Part shown: positions 25,036 to 32,873 of the stretch, in pieces
Layout of the letters: each line of letters starts with the position of its first letter
Position numbering within the stretch: the first letter of the stretch is position 1
Origin: Clostridiaceae bacterium BRH_c20a
GTDB lineage: Bacteria; Bacillota; Peptococcia; Peptococcales; BICA1-8
DNA: 64,000 nucleotides
Reading direction: 5' to 3'
Assembly: GCA_000961765.1 (NCBI GenBank)
Contig: LADT01000090.1
Location: 79,224 to 143,223, forward strand
Made by a program: the position numbers and the translations under genes
The notes under the pieces: generated by a model
Database searches by the model: none
What the model was told of the DNA's origin: nothing
What the model saw: the letters and a program-made list of their open reading frames with translations, nothing else

Positions 25036-25494
25036 ATGTTTGAAAAAATATATCCTCCTACTTTTGAAAGAGTAAAGCTGCATACTAGTAAATCTGTAAA
25101 TAAAAAAATTCAGAAACAGACCCTTGAAAATGTCAAATATTTTATTGATAAAGATAAGAATGCTATTTCTCAAAGGATTAAGAAGCTTGATAAAGAATGG
25201 GACACTGAACGGGTTTTAGAAGCCAATGCTGCCTTAATTATCTTAATTAGTACTATTTTGGGTTTTACTATCAGTAGATGGTGGTTTGTTTTTTTGGGTT
25301 TTATAGCATTTTTCCTCTTTCAGCATGCTGTTCAAGGCTGGTGTCCACCTTTACCGATTATCAGGCGGTTAGGCATTCGGACCGCTACCGAAATTGATGA
25401 GGAAAAGGTTGCTTTAAAGATGATTAGAAAGGATTTTGAAGGTTTTAAAAATGAACCGGAAAATATTTGTCAACATGCAAGGCTGAACGAGTAA
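25036..25494 (+). CDS. DUF2892 family membrane protein
   Basis: The product of 152 residues has a helical charged N-terminal half and two membrane segments (about residues 65-102) of the DUF2892/YgaP-transmembrane type, followed by a charged C-terminus. The motif EANAALIILISTILGFT and WCPPLPIIRRLGIRT is typical. ATG 25036 has AGGATGG ahead; an in-frame ATG at 25024 lies inside this site. It interrupts the otherwise conserved tatD-yabE-rnmV order. Function is unknown; homologues are small membrane proteins often next to rhodanese or redox genes. Confidence 0.75.
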   Translation: MFEKIYPPTFERVKLHTSKSVNKKIQKQTLENVKYFIDKDKNAISQRIKKLDKEWDTERVLEANAALIILISTILGFTISRWWFVFLGFIAFFLFQHAVQGWCPPLPIIRRLGIRTATEIDEEKVALKMIRKDFEGFKNEPENICQHARLNE

Positions 25495-25505
25495 TAGATA
25501 CTTAG

Positions 25506-25532
25506 AAAAACGCCTTTTTGAGGCGTTTTTTT
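25506..25532 (+). terminator. Terminator after DUF2892 gene
   Basis: AAAAACGCCTTTTTGAGGCGTTTTTTT hairpin (arms ACGCC/GGCGT) with a T-run. Confidence 0.85.
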
Positions 25533-25649
25533 AAGTAAAACGGGAGTTTAGTGGTAGATATTTTCTGGAGTTATGAGGAAATTAATAGTATGATAATTAT
25601 AAATTTTACAGTTTAAATATTAGATTAAGTGAAAGGAAAATTTAAATAA

Positions 25650-26204
25650 ATGAGAATTAAAGAAGTAGTAGTTGTTGAGGGTAAAGATGATATAAGTGCG
25701 GTTAAAAGGGCAGTTGATGCTGATATTATTGCTACAAGCGGTATGGGTATAACAGAGGAAACTTTAAAAAAGATAGAACAGGCGGCAGTGCGTTCAGGTA
25801 TTGTTATATTGACTGATCCTGATTTCCCGGGTGAGAGGATACGGAGTATAGTAAGTGCCAGGGTGGGAAGCTGCAAACAGGCATATCTGACCCAGAAACA
25901 AGCCAGATGTAAAGATACGGGTAAAATTGGTGTAGAATATGCAAGTCCAGAAACTATAAAAAAAGCGCTTATACAGGCTAAAGTTGAACATAATACTGGA
26001 GATAACTTATACAGCCTCCAGGATTTATATTATTGGGGTTTAACAGGTTCTTCTTTTGGAGGAAAGCGCCGTTCTAAAATGGGGGAAATCTTGGGGATTG
26101 GAAATACTAATGCTAAGCAATTTTTGCGTAGAATCAACTCCTTTAACATCCCAAGGGAGGAATTGGAGAAGGCCTTATTACAAATAGAAGGGCTTGATGG
26201 TTGA
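25650..26204 (+). CDS. rnmV: Ribonuclease M5
   Basis: RNase M5 matures the 5S rRNA precursor. The 184-residue product has a Toprim domain with VVEGKDDISAVKRAV near residue 9 and the metal-binding Asp pair in LTDPDFPGERIR. Its C-terminal helical part contains YYWGLTGSSFGGKRRSKMGEILGIG. ATG 25650 has a weak GAAAGGAAAA site. The stop codon overlaps the rsmA start (TGATG), so the two are translationally coupled. Confidence 0.94.
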   Translation: MRIKEVVVVEGKDDISAVKRAVDADIIATSGMGITEETLKKIEQAAVRSGIVILTDPDFPGERIRSIVSARVGSCKQAYLTQKQARCKDTGKIGVEYASPETIKKALIQAKVEHNTGDNLYSLQDLYYWGLTGSSFGGKRRSKMGEILGIGNTNAKQFLRRINSFNIPREELEKALLQIEGLDG

Positions 26205-27043
26205 TGAGTTTAAAGGATATTTTGGGTAAGCATAATTTTAAATTTAAGAAAAGGTTTGGGCAAAACTTTATAACTGATCCAGGAATATTAAATAAAATTG
26301 TAAGTAGTGGAGAAATTAATTCTGAGGATATCGTGGTAGAAATCGGTCCCGGTGCAGGAACTCTAACAAAAGCAATTGCCCAAGAAGCAAAACTAGTTAT
26401 TGCAATTGAGATTGACAAGGATTTAATGCCTATTTTAGCAGACAATCTTTTAGATTTTAATAATATCAGGGTTATAGAGGGAGATGCTCTAAAGATAAAT
26501 TTAGATCAGCTGGTAGAAGAAATTACCGGTGAGCAAAAACCCTACAAAATTGTTGCTAATCTTCCATATTACATAACTTCCCCTTTAGTTATGCACTTTT
26601 TGGAAAGTGAATTTAATATACAACGTATAGTGATTATGGTCCAAAAGGAAGTTGCCCAAAGGTTTACTGGAGAGCCTGGCACAAAGGATTATGGAGCTTT
26701 AACGGTAAGCTTAAATTATTATTCTAAGCCGAAAATTGCTTTTTTTGTTTCCCGGAATGTTTTTACTCCTAAACCTGATGTGGATTCAGCAGTGGTAGAT
26801 TTAGAAATTAGAAAGGAACCTCCTTATCAGGTAAATAATATTAATATATTAAGAAAATTAATAAAGGCAGCATTTAATCAGCGCAGGAAGACCCTAACAA
26901 ATGCTTTAAAAGTTTTAAATATTGAGAAGGCTATTATTGCTCAGATCCTAGAGGATACAAAGATAGACCCAAAGAGAAGAGGGGAAACATTAACCCTAGA
27001 GGAGTTTGTGAAGGTTGCCAATAAGCTGTCAGCAATTATCTGA
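26204..27043 (+). CDS. rsmA: 16S rRNA (adenine-1518/1519-N6)-dimethyltransferase
   Basis: RsmA (KsgA) dimethylates A1518 and A1519 in the 30S subunit. The 279-residue product shows KKRFGQNFITDP near residue 15, the SAM motif EIGPGAGTLT, the NLPYYITSP catalytic loop and the C-terminal RKTLTNALK segment. ATG 26204 overlaps the rnmV stop; an in-frame TTG at 26201 is less likely. Adjacent to a YkuK-type gene instead of yabG, which comes later. Full length and intact. Confidence 0.95.
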   Translation: MSLKDILGKHNFKFKKRFGQNFITDPGILNKIVSSGEINSEDIVVEIGPGAGTLTKAIAQEAKLVIAIEIDKDLMPILADNLLDFNNIRVIEGDALKINLDQLVEEITGEQKPYKIVANLPYYITSPLVMHFLESEFNIQRIVIMVQKEVAQRFTGEPGTKDYGALTVSLNYYSKPKIAFFVSRNVFTPKPDVDSAVVDLEIRKEPPYQVNNINILRKLIKAAFNQRRKTLTNALKVLNIEKAIIAQILEDTKIDPKRRGETLTLEEFVKVANKLSAII

Positions 27044-27058
27044 GAAAGGAGCAGATAT

Positions 27059-27532
27059 ATGCAATTTTCAAGTCCTTCCCTTGGCAATATTTCTGCAGAA
27101 AGGGTTTTTAAAGATATTAATAATTTTATTTCTCAAGCTCCCTGGGATAAATATAAAATTATTGTTGGCACCGATTCAATGACGAAACATGAGACTGTTT
27201 TTGTCTCTGCCATAGTAATCCATAGACAGGGTAGAGGTGCCCGTTATTATTATCGTAAGGAATCCAGGCGACACATCAATAGCCTTAGACAGCGCATTTT
27301 TTATGAGACTGCCCTGAGTTTAGAAATAAGCATTCACCTAAAGGAATTTTTAGCAACAAGCAGCCTGCTAGAGAGGGTTAAATTGGAGGTGCATGTAGAT
27401 ATCGGAAATAATGGTCAAACAAGGGACTTGATTAGGGAAATTGTGGGGATGGTTACTGGCTCTGGTTTAGTTGCAAAAATCAAACCAGATTCCTTTGGTG
27501 CAACTAAGGTAGCGGATAGGCATACAAAATGA
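27059..27532 (+). CDS. ykuK: RNase H-like YkuK family protein (DUF458)
   Basis: The 157-residue product belongs to the DUF458/YkuK family, predicted to have an RNase H-like fold. Conserved blocks are GTDSMTKHETVFVSAIVIH near residue 37, with the GTDS acidic motif, HVDIGNNGQTRDLIREIVGMV near 108, and the C-terminal KPDSFGATKVADRHTK. AAAGGAGC precedes ATG 27059. Homologues are common in spore formers. A nuclease activity is predicted by fold only. The long repeat region follows. Confidence 0.85.
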   Translation: MQFSSPSLGNISAERVFKDINNFISQAPWDKYKIIVGTDSMTKHETVFVSAIVIHRQGRGARYYYRKESRRHINSLRQRIFYETALSLEISIHLKEFLATSSLLERVKLEVHVDIGNNGQTRDLIREIVGMVTGSGLVAKIKPDSFGATKVADRHTK

Positions 27533-27640
27533 TTGAGGTTGAGGCTGAGGCTGAGGAAAGAATAAAAAAGATTAGGATTAAGATTTCGTTTCGCTAGATT
27601 GAGATTTCGCTGCGCTAGAATAAAAAACCTGTTATGTTGC
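27533..27640. repeat. GGTTGAGG/TTTCGCTTCGCTAG repeat modules
   Basis: Directly after the ykuK stop: tandem TGAGGTTGAGGC units, then two GATTTCG(T/C)TTCGCTAGA modules. These are inverted copies of the dispersed CTAGCGAAGCGAAACC module. Confidence 0.65.
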
Positions 27641-27644
27641 CAGC

Positions 27645-27740
27645 CTGTCATTGCGAGGGAGGTACGACTGAAGCAATCTCAGATTGGAAGGCCGGAGATT
27701 AAAAACGTAGATTGCCACGCCTAAAGGCTCGCAATGACAG
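27645..27740. mobile_element. 96-bp inverted-repeat element CTGTCATTGCGAG...CTCGCAATGACAG
   Basis: Perfect 13-base terminal inverted repeats (27645-27657 and 27728-27740) flank an interior with further complementary parts, including GAAGCAATCTC and GAGATT/AGATTGCCACGC. Elements with TGTCATTGCGAGG-type ends are common in many bacteria and behave as small non-autonomous repeats. No gene is inside. A single copy is seen here. Confidence 0.75.
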
Positions 27741-27765
27741 ATGGAGATAATTCTATTAGTATTTT

Positions 27766-27871
27766 TCTTAACCTTAACCTTAACCTTAACCTTAACCTTA
27801 ACCTAGCGAAACGAAGTGAGCGAAACCTTAACCTAAAAAAGCTAATTGCTTGGGAAGCAATTAGCTTTTTT
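27766..27871. repeat. Hexameric CCTTAA tandem plus long hairpin
   Basis: Six copies of TTAACC/CCTTAA run from about 27768 to 27804, followed by CTAGCGAAACGAAGTGAGCG and another CTTAACCTA. Directly after is a strong hairpin with 15-base arms AAAAAAGCTAATTGCTT and AAGCAATTAGCTTTTTT (27835-27871), which is a good terminator from either side. It sits just ahead of sleB. Confidence 0.85.
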
Positions 27872-27963
27872 AGGTTACCCTTCCTTTTTTTGCGGGATGA
27901 AACTATCCACACTCATGTTTATAATGAAGTTGTCGCTTAAAAAGGAAAAAAGGAGGTAACTCA

Positions 27964-28734
27964 ATGGATTATAAAAAGATAATAGCCAGTATAGTTTTAG
28001 GTTTTATGCTGGTACCTATCATGGCTGTTCCTATTATGGCTATGAATTATACCGTTATGCCAGGTGATACTTTGTTCAAAATTGGACAAAGATTTGGGGT
28101 TTCTTATCAATCAATTATGGGGCAAAATGGACTTAAAAGTTCAACATTAAAGCCCGGGGTAAATTTGAGTATACCTCAAAAGCCTGATGCTGGTAGTTTA
28201 TATACAGTAAAAGCAGGAGACACTTTATTTCTTTTAGCTAAAAAGTTTGGAACCACAGCAGATGCTATTAAAAGGGCCAATGGTTTAAAAAGCGATACCA
28301 TTAAAGTTGGTCAAAAAATTAGAATTTCTACTAGTACAACTGCAGTAGGTTCTTCCCGAAGTCACAGCGGTCATAATTTTACCCAGGAAGAGCTAGACCT
28401 ATTGGCTCGTGCAGTCTATAGTGAAGCAAGGGGAGAAATTTACACAGGTCAGATAGCAGTGGCGGCGGTTATTTTAAACCGGATGGACAGCTCTGATTTC
28501 CCCAATGATGTAAGGGGAGTTATATTTCAGCCTTGGGCTTTCACTGCTGTCCATGACGGTCAGTTCTGGCTTACCCCCAATCCTACGGCCATGAGGGCTG
28601 TAAGAGATGCCATTAACGGTAATGACCCCACTGGGGATGCTTTATATTATTGGAACCCCGTTACTGCTACCAATAAATGGGTATGGACGAGACCGATTAT
28701 TACTACGATAGGCAAACACGTCTTCGCTAGATAA
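27964..28734 (+). CDS. sleB: Spore cortex-lytic-type cell wall hydrolase with two LysM domains
   Basis: A secreted 256-residue protein: signal peptide (residues 1-27), LysM 1 (about 29-72, YTVMPGDTLFKIGQRFG), LysM 2 (about 79-123, YTVKAGDTLFLLAKKFG) and a C-terminal Hydrolase_2 (SleB) domain from about 138 (LLARAVYSEARGEIYTGQIAVAA as two blocks). SleB-type enzymes degrade the spore cortex at germination or act in growth. The catalytic Glu is in SEARGE. Strong GGAGGTAAC ahead of ATG 27964. The LysM pair replaces the usual peptidoglycan-binding domain. Confidence 0.88.
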   Translation: MDYKKIIASIVLGFMLVPIMAVPIMAMNYTVMPGDTLFKIGQRFGVSYQSIMGQNGLKSSTLKPGVNLSIPQKPDAGSLYTVKAGDTLFLLAKKFGTTADAIKRANGLKSDTIKVGQKIRISTSTTAVGSSRSHSGHNFTQEELDLLARAVYSEARGEIYTGQIAVAAVILNRMDSSDFPNDVRGVIFQPWAFTAVHDGQFWLTPNPTAMRAVRDAINGNDPTGDALYYWNPVTATNKWVWTRPIITTIGKHVFAR

Positions 28735-28740
28735 TAATAA

Positions 28741-28793
28741 AAAAACCCCTGGATCTTCAGCGTATATATACGCCACCGATCTAGGGGTTTTTT
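28741..28793. terminator. Nested hairpin terminator after sleB-like gene
   Basis: Outer arms AAAAACCCCTGGATC and GATCTAGGGGTTTTTT surround an inner 14-base palindrome GCGTATATATACGC (28760-28773). The T-run follows. Confidence 0.85.
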
Positions 28794-28795
28794 GG

Positions 28796-29180
28796 TCTAT
28801 GGTCTATAGTCTATAGTGACTGGTGACTGGTGACTGGTGACTGGTGACTAGTTTAGGGTGACTTCTTGGGTTTGTGCCCAATGATCGGTGTCCAGTGTCC
28901 ACTTTTGGGTTAAGATAATGGGTCTGACAATTGCTGCTGGGTGAAGATTACGCGTCTGACAAATACTATGAGGTCATTTTATTGCGTCTGACACAAGCAG
29001 AGATTACTTCGCTCCGCTTGTAATTATTACGCACTGCTGCACGCACTACTTTATTTCTGTCGTCCTGAGCGATAGCGAAGGATATTATCTCAACCTCAAC
29101 CTAGCAAAGCGAAACCTTAACCTCGGTTTTCTGTAGCACTGTAGCACTAACATTCAGTATAGCCCATGAGCCTTAGCACT
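28796..29180. repeat. Mosaic intergenic repeat, longest copy
   Basis: About 385 bases: GGTCTATAGTCTATAG, five tandem (T)GACTGG units, GGGTTTGTGCCCAATGATCGG with TCCAGTGTCCA, three CGTCTGACA units (28922, 28952, 28984), CTTCGCTCCGCTTG, CACGCACTACTTTATTTCTGTCGTCCTGAGCGATAGCGAAGG, CAACCTAGCAAAGCGAAACC, and TTTTCTGTAGCACTGTAGCACTAACATTCAGTATAGCCCATGAGCC up to about 29172. The segment 28925-29130 is matched in inverted orientation at 39975-40240. Confidence 0.85.
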
Positions 29181-29183
29181 GAC

Positions 29184-29993
29184 CTACTGTGGATCATATA
29201 AGTTTAACCCCTCCACATACTCCTCTAATACGTCAAATTTCCTATCCGGATGGTAGCCTAAGTAGTTAATGCCATTGTCCTCTCTAGAAGGAGGCAGACC
29301 TTCTAGATGTCTTAATGCCTCTAGACAGTCACCTATTATTGTTTCTGCTATATAAATATTGTGGTCATCATTTCTGAGAGATGATAATAGAAGGCTGTGG
29401 GACAGGGAGGTTGCTACTTGAACATTCAGTTTGTTCTGTATTGTTATAGCTAGAGATAAAGGTGGTATTGCTAAGGCCCTCCAAGGTACTTTTTCTAATA
29501 ATCTGCGGGAAACTGCGTGGGGGCCATGACAGGGATTTGCTAGGCCAAGTTGAGTAAACACACCTAAGCATCTGTTTAAATTTCCTCGGTATCGTAGGAC
29601 AGCATTGGCTAAAGCGGGTCTATTAGTTATGAAAGGGTAGCAATTTGTTAGAGCCATATCAATATTATTTTCGACAACAGCTGTAATTAAGTCTTTAAGG
29701 TTATTGTTAATAGTACCTTGCATATCACCATCCAAGAACAAAACCAGGGGAGAATTATTTTTATAGGCAAAAGCTGCTCCTATTGCCCTAGGAATGTCAA
29801 TACCTAAGGGTTCAGTAAACTCGATTATATGGATATTTTTTTTCAAGGAATGGTTTTTGACAACTTCTTTAGAATTGTCCGTACAACCGTTTAAAATAAC
29901 GATAATTTTATTTAAAGGCAAGTCTTGGCAGTTGTCGAGAGTCTTTTCGATATTTTCTTCTTCGTTTTTAACGGGAATAACGACAGATGGCAC
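29184..29993 (-). CDS. Glycosyltransferase family 2
   Basis: A 269-residue GT-A-fold glycosyltransferase. The N-terminal SVVIPVKNEEENIEKTL motif, the substrate-binding FLDGDMQG (DXD-like) at about residues 89-96 and the Asp-rich core are typical. No membrane segments, so it is probably cytoplasmic or peripheral. The GTG start at 29993 (minus strand) has AAAGGGGGAAA ahead. It is oriented against yabG and is not in an operon. Its acceptor is unknown; in spore formers such orphan GT2 enzymes are often linked to surface or coat sugars. Confidence 0.85.
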   Translation of the reverse strand: MPSVVIPVKNEEENIEKTLDNCQDLPLNKIIVILNGCTDNSKEVVKNHSLKKNIHIIEFTEPLGIDIPRAIGAAFAYKNNSPLVLFLDGDMQGTINNNLKDLITAVVENNIDMALTNCYPFITNRPALANAVLRYRGNLNRCLGVFTQLGLANPCHGPHAVSRRLLEKVPWRALAIPPLSLAITIQNKLNVQVATSLSHSLLLSSLRNDDHNIYIAETIIGDCLEALRHLEGLPPSREDNGINYLGYHPDRKFDVLEEYVEGLNLYDPQ

Positions 29994-30023
29994 ACCAATT
30001 TCCCCCTTTGTTTAATTACATAC

Positions 30024-30096
30024 TGTAAGGGGTGGTTTCCATGCCGCCCCGTAAAATTCATAATACCACGGGCGGGCATGGAAACCCGCCCCTACA
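30024..30096. repeat. Inverted repeat GTAAGGGGTGGTTTCCATGCC...GGCATGGAAACCCGCCCCTAC
   Basis: Near-perfect arms at 30024-30050 and 30070-30096 with a 19-base loop. A half-copy of the same type is at 31499-31526, and a related GTAGGGGCG-type element is at 47379-47445. This is a palindromic REP-like unit. Confidence 0.8.
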
Positions 30097-30135
30097 ATAT
30101 CTTATGAATTACTTCACTTTGTTGGTGCTTACAGA

Positions 30136-30163
30136 ACAATTTGTTATGTGAATTCATAGGATA
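30136..30163 (+). promoter_or_regulatory. Candidate sigma-K promoter of yabG
   Basis: AC at 30136-30137 and CATAGGATA (30155-30163) match the sigma-K pattern AC-(16/17)-CATAnnnTA. B. subtilis yabG is a sigma-K gene, which supports the call. TSS would lie about 22 bases before ATG 30193. Confidence 0.55.
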
Positions 30164-30192
30164 TAAAAGAGAAACTACTAGGGGGCTAATCT

Positions 30193-31065
30193 ATGAGTAC
30201 AATTAATGTTGGGGATATTGTTGCTCGTATATCCCATGGGATGGATATTCTATTTAAAGTAGAAGAAGTAATAGAACATAGAGGAAAAGCAGTAGCCTTG
30301 TTGAGAGGACTGGATCTTAGGCTTTATGCTGATTCGCCGGTTGCTGATCTAGAGAAAAAAACTCCCTCCGAAATTAGTGCCTACCGTCAGGCATATATCA
30401 GGCAAAATAGTGATATGATGAAAAGAATTTTTCAAAGGAGAATGCAAGATAGAGAGAATTTTTTGGCCCGAGGCTCAACTGAAAAACCGGCTGCAGTAGA
30501 GCATTTTGAAATACCTGGAAGTGTTTTGCACCTAGATGGAGATAAAGAATATCTTGACCTGTGTAAGACAACCTATTCCCAGTTGAGCATAAAGGCTTAT
30601 GGTTTTCATGTGCCTGAGAATAAACAGGCCGATCAAGTTGTAAAATACTTAATTGAATATACCCCTGATATTCTAGTTATGACAGGACATGATGGCCTTA
30701 TTAAGGATAAAAAAGATTTTTCCGATATTAATAATTATCGTTACTCAAAGCATTTTGTGCAAGCTGTAAGAAGAGCTAGAGAGTATGAACCAGGCAGGGA
30801 TGATTTAGTAATTTTTGCTGGGGCTTGTCAATCACACTATGAAGCTTTGATTGAGGCAGGAGCAAACTTCGCCTCTTCTCCTCAACGAGTACTTATTCAC
30901 GCATTTGATCCAGTTTTTATTGTAGAAAAAATTGCGTACAGTTCAATTACTGAGGTTCTTTCTCTTAAAGACATTTTAAACAATACCATTACAGGGATTG
31001 AAGGAGTAGGCGGAATAGAATCCCGGGGTCGGTTTCGCATGGGGTACCCTAAATCGCCATATTAA
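30193..31065 (+). CDS. yabG: Sporulation peptidase YabG
   Basis: YabG is a cysteine-type protease that processes spore coat proteins. The 290-residue product is full length and keeps the family N-terminus (STINVGDIVARISHGMDILFKV) and central blocks VMTGHDGLIKD, AGACQSHYEALIEAGANFASSP and the C-terminal IEGVGGIESRGRFRMGYP. GGGGCTAATCT lies just ahead of ATG 30193. It precedes veg as in Bacillus. Active in the mother cell late in sporulation by analogy. Confidence 0.95.
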   Translation: MSTINVGDIVARISHGMDILFKVEEVIEHRGKAVALLRGLDLRLYADSPVADLEKKTPSEISAYRQAYIRQNSDMMKRIFQRRMQDRENFLARGSTEKPAAVEHFEIPGSVLHLDGDKEYLDLCKTTYSQLSIKAYGFHVPENKQADQVVKYLIEYTPDILVMTGHDGLIKDKKDFSDINNYRYSKHFVQAVRRAREYEPGRDDLVIFAGACQSHYEALIEAGANFASSPQRVLIHAFDPVFIVEKIAYSSITEVLSLKDILNNTITGIEGVGGIESRGRFRMGYPKSPY

Positions 31066-31080
31066 GACAAAAACATTATA

Positions 31081-31151
31081 TTGACAATAACTAGAGGTGT
31101 CCTGTATAATAATTAATTAAATTTGACAAACTAACCCCTGGGTAGTATAAT
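31081..31151 (+). promoter_or_regulatory. Tandem sigma-A promoters of veg
   Basis: Promoter 1 is TTGACA 31081-31086 with TATAAT 31105-31110 (18 spacing). Promoter 2 is TTGACA 31123-31128 with TATAAT 31146-31151 (17 spacing). Both have consensus hexamers. veg is famous for a very strong promoter in Bacillus. Confidence 0.88.
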
Positions 31152-31185
31152 GATAAGTGTCTATTAGGTGAAAGAAGGTGATCAC

Positions 31186-31461
31186 TTGTCTGCACGTAAG
31201 ATTTTGTCTGAGATTAAGCAGGATCTTGAACCTTATGTTGGCACTTATATAAAAGTGAAGGCAAATCGTGGCAGAAAAAAAGTGGTAGAAAGAACTGGTG
31301 TTTTAGAAAGTACTTACCCCAATCTTTTTGTGGTGAGAATAAATGAAAAATCAGTTGAGCGCCGGGTATCATTTAGTTATGCAGACATCTTGACTGAAAC
31401 GGTGGTTCTTACTGTAAGCAAAGATGGTAAGGATATGAATTTTACCACTGAAAAAGCATAA
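31186..31461 (+). CDS. veg: Veg family protein
   Basis: The 91-residue product belongs to the Veg family, a small cytoplasmic protein linked to biofilm formation and spore outgrowth in Bacillus; its mechanism is unclear. Conserved: KANRGRKKVVERTGVLESTYPNLFVV (in two parts) and VSFSYADILTETVVLTV. GAAGGTGAT is six to eight bases ahead of TTG 31186, which is preferred over an in-frame GTG at 31168. Two strong promoters precede it; a perfect terminator follows. Confidence 0.9.
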   Translation: MSARKILSEIKQDLEPYVGTYIKVKANRGRKKVVERTGVLESTYPNLFVVRINEKSVERRVSFSYADILTETVVLTVSKDGKDMNFTTEKA

Positions 31462-31526
31462 AAATAGCGACATTTCCCAGGAAATGTCGCTATTTCTCTG
31501 TAGGGGCGGGTTTCCATACCCGCCCG
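31460..31526. terminator. Terminator after veg plus half REP
   Basis: AAAATAGCGACATTTCC/GGAAATGTCGCTATTT arms (31460-31494) are followed by TCTCTG and then a half-copy of the GTAGGGGCGGGTTTCCATACC repeat (31499-31526). The hairpin is the terminator for veg. Confidence 0.85.
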
Positions 31527-31553
31527 TTTTGCTGTTTTGCTATTATTTATGTA

Positions 31554-32501
31554 TTAAATATAAGAATTATTGACTAACATATAAAGATAGATAGAGTAAA
31601 TTGTGATAATAATTAAACCATGAATTCTGTTTAACTTTTTGAAATTAAACAGAAAAAGAGTTGTTGCAAACATTAAAGATAACATTACCGGAGCATCTAA
31701 AATTAAAGTCTGGTCAGGAATAGGTACTGGTACTATTAAAGCAGTGCCTCCGAAAATCATAGTCATATTAAGGAAATTTGCACCTAGAACATTACCTGCA
31801 CCAATTTCTGGATTACCTTTTAAAGCAGAGGTTGCTGCTGTAACTAATTCTGGAAGGGATGTTCCTAAGGATATAAAAGTAAGGGCAATTAGTAATTCTG
31901 GAATTCCTAAAAATTCTGCAATCTTAGACCCATTATCAATGAGCAATTTGCTGCCCACAATAATTAGGACAGCACCCAGGCCAAATAATATTAAATTTTT
32001 TTTAATAGCACCAGTTTGTGAGGAATCTTTAATATTCCCATTTTGGCTATTTTTCTTTATGTTAGCATGTCTAAAATTATAAATAAAATAGGGGATCATC
32101 ATAGCTAATAAAAACACAGCGTTTACAGATGTAATAGTTTTGTCTTGTAAAAAGAAAACAAAGATTACGCCGGAGGAGACCATTATTAATGAGCCTTTTT
32201 TCATAGAATTAGTCACTATTACCGGTGCAATAAGTATAGAAAGGGCTAAAATCAGTCCAATATTCACTATTGAAGACCCAACAACATTGCCTACTGCCAT
32301 ATCCGGGTGTCCACTTAATGTAGCAATCAAAGAAACGGTAAATTCCGGTACTGTTGTTGCGACACTAACTACTGTTGCTCCAATTATTACCTGAGGAATT
32401 CCTGTATATCCTGCCAGCCAAATAGCACCGTCAGTAAAAATATCCCCGCCCTTTATAATAAGAATAATACCTAGAATAAATAAAATTACTACTATTAGCA
32501 T
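31554..32501 (-). CDS. Calcium/sodium antiporter (CaCA family)
   Basis: A 315-residue integral membrane exchanger of the YrbG/CaCA family with about ten helices in two repeats. The two alpha-repeat motifs are visible: TTVPEFTVSLIATLSGHPD near residue 46 and GTSLPELVTAATSALKGNPE near 211, both followed by GN(V)VG(S/A)(S/N). The start is ATG 32501 on the minus strand behind AGGAGG; upstream in-frame codons are rejected. It probably exports Ca2+ in exchange for Na+ or H+. It is monocistronic and lies between veg and the CAP gene. Confidence 0.9.
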   Translation of the reverse strand: MLIVVILFILGIILIIKGGDIFTDGAIWLAGYTGIPQVIIGATVVSVATTVPEFTVSLIATLSGHPDMAVGNVVGSSIVNIGLILALSILIAPVIVTNSMKKGSLIMVSSGVIFVFFLQDKTITSVNAVFLLAMMIPYFIYNFRHANIKKNSQNGNIKDSSQTGAIKKNLILFGLGAVLIIVGSKLLIDNGSKIAEFLGIPELLIALTFISLGTSLPELVTAATSALKGNPEIGAGNVLGANFLNMTMIFGGTALIVPVPIPDQTLILDAPVMLSLMFATTLFLFNFKKLNRIHGLIIITIYSIYLYMLVNNSYI

Positions 32502-32561
32502 TTTTATTTTCCTCCTAAATGAATGTTCCCTCCTAAAGAATAACAGATGAACAAGTTCCAT

Positions 32562-32873
32562 CTTCCATTGATCTTAATTATATGGCTGTAAAACTCTATA
32601 TAATAAAGGGTATGCAGATTTAACTTTACTATATTATACATTACTAGAAACTCCCTGGCTATTTATGAAAGAGTTTCTAAACCCTTATGGAATTATTGAC
32701 CTTGTTTATAATTACCATTGGTCTTTAATAATGATGAAAACAATCAAAGATAAATGTATGGGTACCTAAAATAGCTGCAGGCCTAATTAGGGGTTAATTG
32801 TCCATTTGTCAGCTTGGAAAAGTTGTGTTAAAAATGTTATAAGCATACATATCTGACAATAGGAGGAGACAGC
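32562..32873. other. Intergenic gap, nothing recognised
   Basis: About 310 AT-rich bases between the divergent antiporter and CAP-protein genes. No dispersed repeat, gene, clear sigma-A promoter or riboswitch could be recognised. A purine-rich ribosome site (AGGAGGAG) lies at the right end. Confidence 0.5.

Noticed and set aside
27734..27940. Frame encoding NLNLNLNLNLN-type residues
   Set aside because: It is a translation of the CCTTAA hexamer repeat without a ribosome site.
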